A DNA stretch of 64,000 nt from Pseudomonadota bacterium (GTDB lineage: Bacteria; Pseudomonadota; Gammaproteobacteria; Burkholderiales; Gallionellaceae), in contig JAJXVB010000009.1 in the NCBI GenBank assembly GCA_021782365.1, forward strand, positions 1 to 64,000, given 5' to 3'. Positions 42,284 through 50,096 of the stretch are shown piece after piece. The notes under the pieces were generated by a model. That model was given only the letters and a program-made list of their open reading frames with translations, was not told where the DNA came from and ran no database searches. The translations under genes and the position numbers were made by a program. Positions within the stretch are counted from its first letter, which is position 1, and every line of letters starts with the position of its first letter.

Positions 42284-44859
42284 AAGGCGCTTTTCGCCTC
42301 GTAATCCAGAGGCGCTACCGCGAGGAGCCGCAAACGGTAGCGCTCCGCATCCTCCATGTTGCCCGCCGCCTTCTCAAGATGCCAAAGGGCGCGCAGCGCA
42401 CCCGCATGGTCTGGGGATATCTTGAGCACGCGCTGCAGCGCCTCGCGTTCGCTCAAGCCGTGCTCGCGCGCCTGTATCAGCGACTGCATCATACTATCAG
42501 CTAGCGCATTGGCAATCCAGTGGTCGCGCGGATTCGCCTGGTATGCCATCCATATCATCTGGACCGATTTGGACTCATCCCCCCTGAGGGCCAATATCCA
42601 GGCCTCATTCGTCAGCGTGGCGGCCATATAGGCGCGGCCGAACGCCTCCCTGTCCTGCTTCTGAACCCCCAGAATATCCGCTGCAGCATCGACATCCGGG
42701 TGGCGCATCATCAGCCAGGAGAGCAGATTCGCGAGGTTGACGCTCCCATCGTAACGCGCTTTTGGCAGGCTGTATTCGATATAAGGCACCCATTCATCCT
42801 GAACCTTCCCAGCGCTTTGAGGCACCGCCCCCCAGTAGCGCCCGAGCCAGGTCCATATCCCCTCGTTTCCTGTCGCGGGGCCATCGTCTTTCATCCTCAT
42901 AAGATTGCGCTTCATCGCATCGGCGATGGGAAGAGGCTTTTGGGGCCCGACGAGCGCGAGATGCATGCCGTCCATGAACATCTGCGCATCCGGGAATGCC
43001 TCTCTGAAGCTCCTGAGCACGACAGACAGCGAGCCGATGTCGAACTGGTTCAACGCAAGCCACTGAACAAAGATCCCGTCCGGATTCAGATGGCGCCTGG
43101 CGCGCTCGAACTGTTGCACGGAAAGAAGAGAACCCATGCCAGCGAGATCCGGATGGAAAAGATCCCCTATGATCACGTCGTATTTCCTGTCAGTCGCATT
43201 CAGGTAGTGCCTCGCATCATCCCGGTACACCTTAGCCTGATCGACTGCACCCTTGTTCACCTCGGAAAACCAATGGCTGGCGGCATAGATCGCACCCTGG
43301 GAAAGCTCCACCGCGCTTCTGCTGAGATCCGGGAATGGCAGAGAGCCGCCCATCGAAATTCCCGTCCCCAGCCCCAGGAAAAGCACGCTCCTGGGATCCG
43401 GATGCAGAAGCAATGCAAGCCTTGCCTGATCCATTTGTATCTCTACAGCGCCGGGATCGCTGGACGCGTCCATGCGCTGAAGATCCGTGAGCAATATGCG
43501 CTGCCCGTCCTTGTGACGAACAACATGAGTCAAAGACACGGCATCCTCGTACAGGTAAAGATCGCGGCTTCCGCCCTCTGCGATCGGCAGCAATTCATGC
43601 ACGGGCGGCATGTTGCGCAAAGGCCAAGCAAAAAGCAAAAGACATGCGAAACCCAGCCAGCCCCGCCTCGAATTCAATCCCGCGAGTCCAAATCCTGCGA
43701 TCGAAAGGGCTGCGATAACGACCAGCGCAGCCGTGCCAAAGTTCGGTATGATCACGAGACAACCAAGCAATGCTCCGATGCCCCCTCCCAGACTGTTCGC
43801 GCCATAAAGCCATACCGCATTGGCATCCTTATGGCGCCAGGCCAGCAATGGAAGCCACGCGCCCAGAACCAGCGTGACAGGAAGCGTGAAAAGCGCGGCT
43901 ATCGCGGCCTGTGCGCCGACTGCGCCAAAGAAGGAATTGAACTGGCTACTCTCTACCCAGGATGATGTGGCAGGCAAAAACCAGAGACCCAGCAGCGCGC
44001 CGCCTCCCGCGACGACAGGCAGAATGCCCGCAATCCTGCGCGGCGCGATCAGGCTGCCCAATGCGATGCCGGTCAGGAAAACGGCCAGTATCACGCCCAG
44101 CACGTATTCGGTTCTCAGCATGATCATGCCATAAAGCCTCACCCAACCCACCTCTAGCATCAGGCTGCCCGCACCTATTCCCGCATACAGAAGAAGTGCA
44201 GACATCGGCGGACGCGGCAACGCCTTTTGGTCCTCGCCTGTCTTTGCGTGCCTCGAGAAATACAGCGCGGTGATGCCCACCAGCAAGCCTAGAAATGCAG
44301 CGACCCTGACCGACCCCGTCCATCCCAGAACAGGAAGCCCCCAAAGAGGGAACAGCGCCCCCAATGCGCCGCCTATGGTATTCAGTCCATACAGTTTCCC
44401 GAGGGTAAGCGGCGTGCGATCGATTGCCTTCAATACCAGCGTAAAACCGACGCCCATCGCAAAGGCCGGAATCATGAGCAGGCTGGTCGCTTCTAGCGCC
44501 TGCAGAAGATACCACTGAATGAGACCCAGTCTTCCCGATGCGTCGTCGAGCCAGATGCTCACATGCCTCATTAAACCGGGCAGCGCCAGCGCGTATAGCG
44601 CAATGGCCACCTCTATGATGGCGAAAAAGGCAAGCGGCTTTCTGCCTTTGTATTTCACGCCCGCCATGCTTCCGCCGCCCAAACCCATCATGAACGCAGT
44701 GACGGTCAACACGACGCCGAAGATGCTGACGCCAAACTGCATGGACAGCATGCGCGACCAGAGCACTTCATAGGCGAGGCTGGTGAATCCGGATAATGCA
44801 TAGAGCAGGGCCACGCCCCACCACCATGGCTTAGCGCTGTTGCCGGAAATTGAACTCAC
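42280..44859 (-). CDS. Membrane-fused spermidine synthase-like protein
   Basis: 859 aa; MFS-like membrane part (SGFTSLAYEVLWSRML), spermidine synthase-like domain (VLFLGLGTGISMGG), TPR-like C-terminus. Confidence 0.85.
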   Translation of the reverse strand: MSSISGNSAKPWWWGVALLYALSGFTSLAYEVLWSRMLSMQFGVSIFGVVLTVTAFMMGLGGGSMAGVKYKGRKPLAFFAIIEVAIALYALALPGLMRHVSIWLDDASGRLGLIQWYLLQALEATSLLMIPAFAMGVGFTLVLKAIDRTPLTLGKLYGLNTIGGALGALFPLWGLPVLGWTGSVRVAAFLGLLVGITALYFSRHAKTGEDQKALPRPPMSALLLYAGIGAGSLMLEVGWVRLYGMIMLRTEYVLGVILAVFLTGIALGSLIAPRRIAGILPVVAGGGALLGLWFLPATSSWVESSQFNSFFGAVGAQAAIAALFTLPVTLVLGAWLPLLAWRHKDANAVWLYGANSLGGGIGALLGCLVIIPNFGTAALVVIAALSIAGFGLAGLNSRRGWLGFACLLLFAWPLRNMPPVHELLPIAEGGSRDLYLYEDAVSLTHVVRHKDGQRILLTDLQRMDASSDPGAVEIQMDQARLALLLHPDPRSVLFLGLGTGISMGGSLPFPDLSRSAVELSQGAIYAASHWFSEVNKGAVDQAKVYRDDARHYLNATDRKYDVIIGDLFHPDLAGMGSLLSVQQFERARRHLNPDGIFVQWLALNQFDIGSLSVVLRSFREAFPDAQMFMDGMHLALVGPQKPLPIADAMKRNLMRMKDDGPATGNEGIWTWLGRYWGAVPQSAGKVQDEWVPYIEYSLPKARYDGSVNLANLLSWLMMRHPDVDAAADILGVQKQDREAFGRAYMAATLTNEAWILALRGDESKSVQMIWMAYQANPRDHWIANALADSMMQSLIQAREHGLSEREALQRVLKISPDHAGALRALWHLEKAAGNMEDAERYRLRLLAVAPLDYEAKSAL

Positions 44860-44914
44860 TCGTTTAGAACCATGTCAGGCTGTTCGGTCGCGAAGCAGCG
44901 ACCGCGCACACCTG

Positions 44915-45310
44915 TTAGAAGGGATAGAACCAGACCAGGCCCACGATCGCATGAGCGATCGCCATGGACACGCTAAGTCCCGCAAAAAGCATGTGAGACA
45001 CAAAGACCTGCTTGCCATACAAACCCATCGCAAGACCCAAGCCGCCGGTGATCAGGACCAGGATGAACAGCACGACTCCCATCAGGAACATGATCTGCTG
45101 CTTTTCCTTTTGCGGGATAGATTTCTCACGCACATCTTCCTGGTGCTGTTTGTTGAAGGCCTGCAGTATTTGCGCGCTGTCCTCCCCGTTCGAGACTGTC
45201 TCTGCATGGGCAAGGTTCATGGAAGAACACATCGCGATTAGCAGCACTCCGAAGAAACGCAGTGAAAACGATTTGATAAAGGTATTGAGAATGCGTGACA
45301 TGATTTTCAT
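44915..45310 (-). CDS. Small membrane protein, unknown
   Basis: 131 aa with signal-like N-terminus and two C-terminal TM segments; within the cluster. Confidence 0.65.
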   Translation of the reverse strand: MKIMSRILNTFIKSFSLRFFGVLLIAMCSSMNLAHAETVSNGEDSAQILQAFNKQHQEDVREKSIPQKEKQQIMFLMGVVLFILVLITGGLGLAMGLYGKQVFVSHMLFAGLSVSMAIAHAIVGLVWFYPF

Positions 45311-45573
45311 TCTGATATGGGTTTACGGGCAATATCGGATGCGGGGCTGCTGGATTTCTTCATCGCAACACGCCAGGCCAGAACGGCCATCAGCACGAAG
45401 GGAACGAAGACGCCCATCAAAAGAAAGATGAAGATATACCAGGGCGTGGCGATCGTCACATGGGTAAATCGGTAGCTGTCGACCGCGGCATGCGCATTTG
45501 CGGCAAACAGCAAAGACATCATCAGCCCGGATTTGATCGACTGTCTATACATCATGCACCTCCGATGATCCAT
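45307..45573 (-). CDS. Small membrane protein, unknown
   Basis: 88 aa; signal-like N-terminus, one TM (WYIFIFLLMGVFVPFVLMAVLAW); overlaps the next gene. Confidence 0.6.
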   Translation of the reverse strand: MDHRRCMMYRQSIKSGLMMSLLFAANAHAAVDSYRFTHVTIATPWYIFIFLLMGVFVPFVLMAVLAWRVAMKKSSSPASDIARKPISE

Positions 45574-45580
45574 TTAAGTT

Positions 45581-46633
45581 TCATTTAACATCTTGTGCGC
45601 AGCGGAATCCGTAGAAATCCGAAGCCAGATTTGGCAGCGCGAAATCCCTGTGATAGGTCGCGGTCGAGAATGGATCGCCCTTCCAGGATCCACCCCGCAT
45701 GACCTTGTACATCATCTTCACTGGCACGAGATCGGCCACCTTGAGCGCTCGATCCTCTGCGCTTTCCACCTTCGCCACCTTGGCCTTGAATATCTCGGCA
45801 TCCGCATCCGTTCCGCTGTAGGGAACGAAGTTGCTTGCCGTCCATTCGTCCACATTGCCCGCCATGTCGTATACGCCATAGGGGCTCACACCCTTGTCGT
45901 AAGTGGTGACGATGCTGGCAGACCCCACATTGTAATAAGTGTTGAGCCGCGCAGGATCCATCTCGTTGCCCCATGGCCAGCGCCTGCCGTCCGTGCCCCT
46001 TGCCGCCTTTTCCCATTCAGCCTCGGTGGGCAGCCTCTTGCCCGCCCACTTCGCATAGGCCTCGGCGTCGTACCAGTTGACCATCGTGACCGGCATCAGC
46101 AGCGTTCCCTTTAGCGGCTTGCCGTTCTTCCAGTCCAGCGGCGGGCGATGACCCGTCGCAGCGATGAACCTTGCGTACTGGGCGTTGGTGACCAGGTACT
46201 TGTCTATGCGATAGGCCTTGAGATCGACCGTATGCATGGGGCGCGACTGGGGATCCGCGTTCTTGAGGTCCGTGCCCATTTCGAACTTTCCGGCAGGAAT
46301 GAGCACCATGCTGTCGAGCTCTTTCCATTGATCATTTTTCAGCAGCGCATTCGCCTGCGCCACGGTATAGCCGGCCGACTCGTCCAGGCGCTTCTCATTC
46401 TCTTCGTGAAGCGCGATATCCTCTCCCGCCGCGCGTATGTGGGCCGCCTCATCCTTGAGGTTGTAACTTGCCATGCCGCGCATCTCGCTCATCCTCAGTG
46501 ACCCGAGCTTGACCACATGCAGACTGCCGCCTATCATCGCAAGCGAAATGCATGTGATCAGCGTGGCTGACAGATAGCGCTTTCTTTTCAGCCGCTCTGC
46601 TTCAGTCAGAGGTTGCAACTTTCTTTCCGACAT
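45581..46633 (-). CDS. Membrane-anchored SUMF1/FGE-domain protein
   Basis: N-terminal TM; MVLIPAGKFEMGT, NAQYARFIAATGHRPP, RLPTEAEWEKAARG, YDMAGNVDEWTAS, VMRGGSW, YGFRC. Start at 46633 overlaps the upstream stop. Confidence 0.9.
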   Translation of the reverse strand: MSERKLQPLTEAERLKRKRYLSATLITCISLAMIGGSLHVVKLGSLRMSEMRGMASYNLKDEAAHIRAAGEDIALHEENEKRLDESAGYTVAQANALLKNDQWKELDSMVLIPAGKFEMGTDLKNADPQSRPMHTVDLKAYRIDKYLVTNAQYARFIAATGHRPPLDWKNGKPLKGTLLMPVTMVNWYDAEAYAKWAGKRLPTEAEWEKAARGTDGRRWPWGNEMDPARLNTYYNVGSASIVTTYDKGVSPYGVYDMAGNVDEWTASNFVPYSGTDADAEIFKAKVAKVESAEDRALKVADLVPVKMMYKVMRGGSWKGDPFSTATYHRDFALPNLASDFYGFRCAQDVK

Positions 46634-47082
46634 CAGGATTCCTTTTCCACCATCACTTCTTCTGCCACCGCATCGGCCAGCATGTAAGAGCGGCCATAGA
46701 TGTTCTTGATCAGCACCTCTCCCAGGATTCCGCCTATGCCGGCTGACTCCATCGCGAGGATCACATAAAGCCCCCACCATCCCATCGGATTCAGCGTCGC
46801 TCCGTGGGGGACTCCCGTGACGTAAAGTATCTGCCAATAGCTGAAGCAGCGCACGATGAGCGGCGGAAAATAACATAGCCATTTCGCGCCCTTGCCGAAG
46901 ATCCAGGCCATCAGGAGACCCACGAGCAAAGGCAGAACGAACACGTCCAGCATCCACTTGAAGCTGAACGTGGCAAGGCCCAGAAAAAGCTCCATCTTGA
47001 CGCCCAGGAGCCTGTCTCCAAAATAGTTGACCAGAACGCCGGTCATCAATGCAAACAAACCCGTAACGAATCGCTGATTCAT
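46633..47082 (-). CDS. Four-TM membrane protein, unknown
   Basis: 149 aa, hydrophobic; overlaps both neighbours, in the oxidase cluster. Confidence 0.7.
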   Translation of the reverse strand: MNQRFVTGLFALMTGVLVNYFGDRLLGVKMELFLGLATFSFKWMLDVFVLPLLVGLLMAWIFGKGAKWLCYFPPLIVRCFSYWQILYVTGVPHGATLNPMGWWGLYVILAMESAGIGGILGEVLIKNIYGRSYMLADAVAEEVMVEKES

Positions 47083-47561
47083 TTCTTGTACTCCAGGCCC
47101 GTCAATTTTTCGTATTCTGCCTTCTTTGTCTGCTCAAGATACCAGTCCTTGACCTTAAGGCTCGCCAGATACTCGGCAAGTATACGCCTATCATCTTCAG
47201 GGAGCTTCGCATAGGAAGGCATCATGTATTCCTTCTTTAGCCTGCTCTTCAGCATGGACTGCGGATCTGAAGATGAAAGATAATCGTAAAGCCATGACTC
47301 GCTACGCAGAGAGCCTATGCCGTCTAGTATGGGCGCGGGGACAGTCTCCATCATGTCCTTCATCGTCCAGAGTGAATGGCATTCCTTGCAGCCGTTTACT
47401 CTGTAGATCTCGGTCGCCCTTTCGGCGACTTCATGAGACGCCGTGCTGTAATAAGGTATGTCCCTCTCATGATCCTGCTTCACGTGCGTGAATGAACGGA
47501 TCATGCCAAACAGCAGCAATACGCCTATTGAGCCGAGTACGAACTTCTCGCCTGCCTTCAT
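47079..47561 (-). CDS. Membrane-anchored monoheme c-type cytochrome
   Basis: MKAGEKFVLGSIGVLLLFGMIRSF anchor; IYRVNGCKECHSLW CxxCH; MMPSYAKLPEDDRRILAEYL Met-ligand region. Confidence 0.9.
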   Translation of the reverse strand: MKAGEKFVLGSIGVLLLFGMIRSFTHVKQDHERDIPYYSTASHEVAERATEIYRVNGCKECHSLWTMKDMMETVPAPILDGIGSLRSESWLYDYLSSSDPQSMLKSRLKKEYMMPSYAKLPEDDRRILAEYLASLKVKDWYLEQTKKAEYEKLTGLEYKK

Positions 47562-47836
47562 GCCGAATTCTTGTGCTTTGCGCTTTGTTCAGCAAGATGG
47601 CGGTTTCTGCTTTCGACCTGTTCCTTGATCACTTCACGGCTCTTTGCATATTCGGCAGGATCCATCTTGTCCTTGTCGTTCTCGTCGAACATCACGTACT
47701 TGATGTCCTCATTGAACTGCTCGTTTTTCATGCCCCAGCGGATCCAGTACACAACCGCCAGGATGATCATCGCGCCTATGATCAGCCACAAGTAGATGGT
47801 CCAGCCATCGGGAAGATTTTCAATAAAATTTGCCAT
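47558..47836 (-). CDS. CcoS-like single-TM protein with extended C-terminus
   Basis: WLIIGAMIILAVVYWIRWGMKNEQFNEDIKYVMFDENDKDKMDP resembles the CcoS TM followed by SGQFDDL...ILFDDD. Confidence 0.6.
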   Translation of the reverse strand: MANFIENLPDGWTIYLWLIIGAMIILAVVYWIRWGMKNEQFNEDIKYVMFDENDKDKMDPAEYAKSREVIKEQVESRNRHLAEQSAKHKNSA

Positions 47837-47857
47837 TTCTATTTACCAGACAAGTTA

Positions 47858-48139
47858 TCAGAAAAGGTAGCCAGCAAGCATCTGCATCGCACCTATGACC
47901 ACGGCAGCAACTATACCAAGAATGATTGCGGCGAGCATCCACTTCTCGCCCGTTCTCAGGCTTTCCTTGCGGCTCACATGGGTCATCATCGCAAAGACGA
48001 TACCGGAAAACACGGCGATCCCGACCAGCAGGAAGACGAATACCCATTCGCTGAATTGCTGACTGCGCATGCCCTCGATGCTGAGATCGAGCTTGGGAGA
48101 AATTTCAGGGCTTAAAAGAGCAACCGAAATGCTGCCCAA
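47858..48139 (-). CDS. Two-TM membrane protein, unknown
   Basis: 93 aa; EWVFVFLLVGIAVFSGIVFAMMTHVSRKESLRTGEKWMLAAIILGIVAAVVIGAMQMLAGYLF. Confidence 0.65.
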   Translation of the reverse strand: MGSISVALLSPEISPKLDLSIEGMRSQQFSEWVFVFLLVGIAVFSGIVFAMMTHVSRKESLRTGEKWMLAAIILGIVAAVVIGAMQMLAGYLF

Positions 48140-48230
48140 TATTGGGGATAATAGTTGAATCGTGAGCTCCTATATCACAGGGCAACCGGGAATTTCATTC
48201 GCACGCCCAAAAACCATTGCTCCTGAAAGA

Positions 48231-48291
48231 ACAAATGCGCCCTATTACGACAGCGCATTTGTTTATTCGTTCTGCCGGGACTAGCCCGGCA
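48231..48291. other. Two consecutive hairpins between oxidase structural and accessory genes
   Basis: ACAAATGCGC...GCGCATTTGT (48231-48262) and TGCCGGG-ACTAG-CCCGGCA (48273-48291). Confidence 0.6.
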
Positions 48292-48299
48292 ATCGAATA

Positions 48300-48407
48300 T
48301 CAGTCCCTCTTGTTACGATCGATGAACAGACTGTAAAAGAACGGGAATGACAAAGCCACCAGACACAAGCAACCCAGCACCAAAGGACCGTTATCAACTT
48401 CTATCAT
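48300..48407 (-). CDS. 35-aa single-TM protein, CcoQ-like by position and architecture
   Basis: MIEVDNGPLVLGCLCLVALSFPFFYSLFIDRNKRD*; GGAG RBS; not in ORF track. Confidence 0.6.
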   Translation of the reverse strand: MIEVDNGPLVLGCLCLVALSFPFFYSLFIDRNKRD

Positions 48408-48464
48408 TTGATTCTCCAGATAAGTTGGGCGGTTCCAGCCTATGCCGAAACCGCTCCAGTTTGA

Positions 48465-49109
48465 TTAATGAACGTTATGCCTAGGCTGCCATGAAGATGG
48501 TGGCAGACGCTTGATCATCACGATCACCATGGTGAAGAAGTAGGACAGATAGAAGATGTCTATCGTGTAGCCTTTGTCCCACCAAGGTTGCTTGCGCTCG
48601 ATCGTGCCATCGGGTTTCAGGTTACCCTGGAAGTTAGCAAGAACGACGTGATCCCCAACGACTTCATATTCGCCCAGATCGACGCCGCTTGCCATCAAGG
48701 CCTCCATCTGCGGCTTGATGATGCGAAGATCGTTCATGGACAGCGGATGACGCTCGAGCATGTCTTCCATGGAACGGCCATCGAGCGTGCCGGTTCCCTT
48801 GTTCAACTGCTCGATCTTCTTCATCGCTTCTTCGTCGTTGGTGATTGCCTTGACTTCTGGCAGATCCATCGACTTGATGTAGCCCGCATAAAGCGAAGCT
48901 GTCGGACGCTGACCCCAGAGAGGGAAGGTAACCGCAAAAGCAGTCAGCACTGTCAATACAACGAGCAGCACGACCGGCATCGGCATGCGATTGTTGTCTT
49001 CCGTGATGCCACCCAGGTTTTCCTTCTCCCAAAGAACCTTGTCCTTTTCGTTTGTCGCCGCGTCGACCATCGTGATCAGCGGTTTTTCAAAATTCCAAGC
49101 CATATTCAT
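48465..49109 (-). CDS. CcoP-N-terminus-like membrane protein lacking heme-c domains
   Basis: 214 aa; LGGITEDNNRMPMPVVLLVVLTVLTAFAVTFPLWGQRPT resembles CcoP DGI..DNxxPxxW+TM; no CxxCH; second TM at C-terminus. Confidence 0.6.
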   Translation of the reverse strand: MNMAWNFEKPLITMVDAATNEKDKVLWEKENLGGITEDNNRMPMPVVLLVVLTVLTAFAVTFPLWGQRPTASLYAGYIKSMDLPEVKAITNDEEAMKKIEQLNKGTGTLDGRSMEDMLERHPLSMNDLRIIKPQMEALMASGVDLGEYEVVGDHVVLANFQGNLKPDGTIERKQPWWDKGYTIDIFYLSYFFTMVIVMIKRLPPSSWQPRHNVH

Positions 49110-49116
49110 ACCCCCC

Positions 49117-50073
49117 TTATTTCAGGCTCAACATAAAGTCGATCAGACTACGGATTTCGGAGTTTTTAGCATAGCTAGGCACTTCAGGCGGCGTTACGCG
49201 CTTGCCTTCGCGATACTCGATGTACTCCTGTCTCCACTTCGGATAATCGATCTTGTTGCCGTTTGCATCCTTCTCTCCCCACAGGTAATCGAAGCGAGGC
49301 ATGATGGAATGCGGCTGCACCAGACGAGGATTGAAGAAGTGCATCATCATCCATTCCCTGGAGGAATTGCGCGATCCGACGTGCAACAGGTCAGGCGCCT
49401 TTCTGTCCGAACCGAAAGCGGTGGGAGACTCTCCGTTGAAGTCACCCTGCATAGGTGGCGCACCGAAAACCTGCCAGTCCTGTGTTTCTTCAGGAAGCAG
49501 GGTGTGGCACCACCAGCAGCCTTCACGAACGAACATCGTCTTGCCAGCACCCGCATGAGAAACATCCTCATCCTTGGCAACACGCAAGACGTCGTCAGGC
49601 GTCCAGCCCTTTGTTGTCGACAGGTCCTCGATATAGCTCACTTCCTTGCCTTGGTATACGGCCTTGTTCAAGGCGAATACGGCACCCGCTTCCTTGCGCG
49701 CATCTTCGATGTGACCCTGCTGAACGCTCAGCTCCTCAACACCGGTTCCGAGTATCCTTGGATGCAGGATACCGGCCGGGAAAGGCGCGCCCGCAGGATA
49801 GACGAACACCGTCTGCTGCTGAGCCAGAGGCTGACCCGTTTTCGGATCGTTCTTCAGGTTCACGACGATCGGCTTGTTCTTGCCCTTCAGGAACGGGTCA
49901 TCGAGGTTGAAGCCCGTTTCGTGTCCGACGGTCAGCTGCTTTGCCAGAGCGACATCGGTCGACGCAGTCGATGCGATGTTGATGCTTGGAAAGAACAGCG
50001 TGATCGTCATCGATCCGCTCAGCGCGAGGCCGAAAATCCTCGCGCCGATCTTATACTCTCTAAATCCAGCCAT
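49117..50073 (-). CDS. CcoO-like monoheme cytochrome c subunit
   Basis: FVREGCWWCHTLLP...GSDRKAPDLLHVGSRNSSREWMMMHFFNPRLVQPHSIMPRFDYLWG matches CcoO architecture. Confidence 0.92.
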   Translation of the reverse strand: MAGFREYKIGARIFGLALSGSMTITLFFPSINIASTASTDVALAKQLTVGHETGFNLDDPFLKGKNKPIVVNLKNDPKTGQPLAQQQTVFVYPAGAPFPAGILHPRILGTGVEELSVQQGHIEDARKEAGAVFALNKAVYQGKEVSYIEDLSTTKGWTPDDVLRVAKDEDVSHAGAGKTMFVREGCWWCHTLLPEETQDWQVFGAPPMQGDFNGESPTAFGSDRKAPDLLHVGSRNSSREWMMMHFFNPRLVQPHSIMPRFDYLWGEKDANGNKIDYPKWRQEYIEYREGKRVTPPEVPSYAKNSEIRSLIDFMLSLK

Positions 50074-50096
50074 GCTTGATCTCCCTATTTATTATA

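Noticed and set aside
42520-43965. 481-aa plus-strand ORF opposite the spermidine synthase-like gene
   Set aside because: Shadow ORF; the minus-strand frame has coherent TM and synthase-like domains.
45581-46633. Calling the SUMF1 protein an active formylglycine-generating enzyme
   Set aside because: Catalytic cysteine positions seen in FGE are not present in KGDPFSTATYHRDF.
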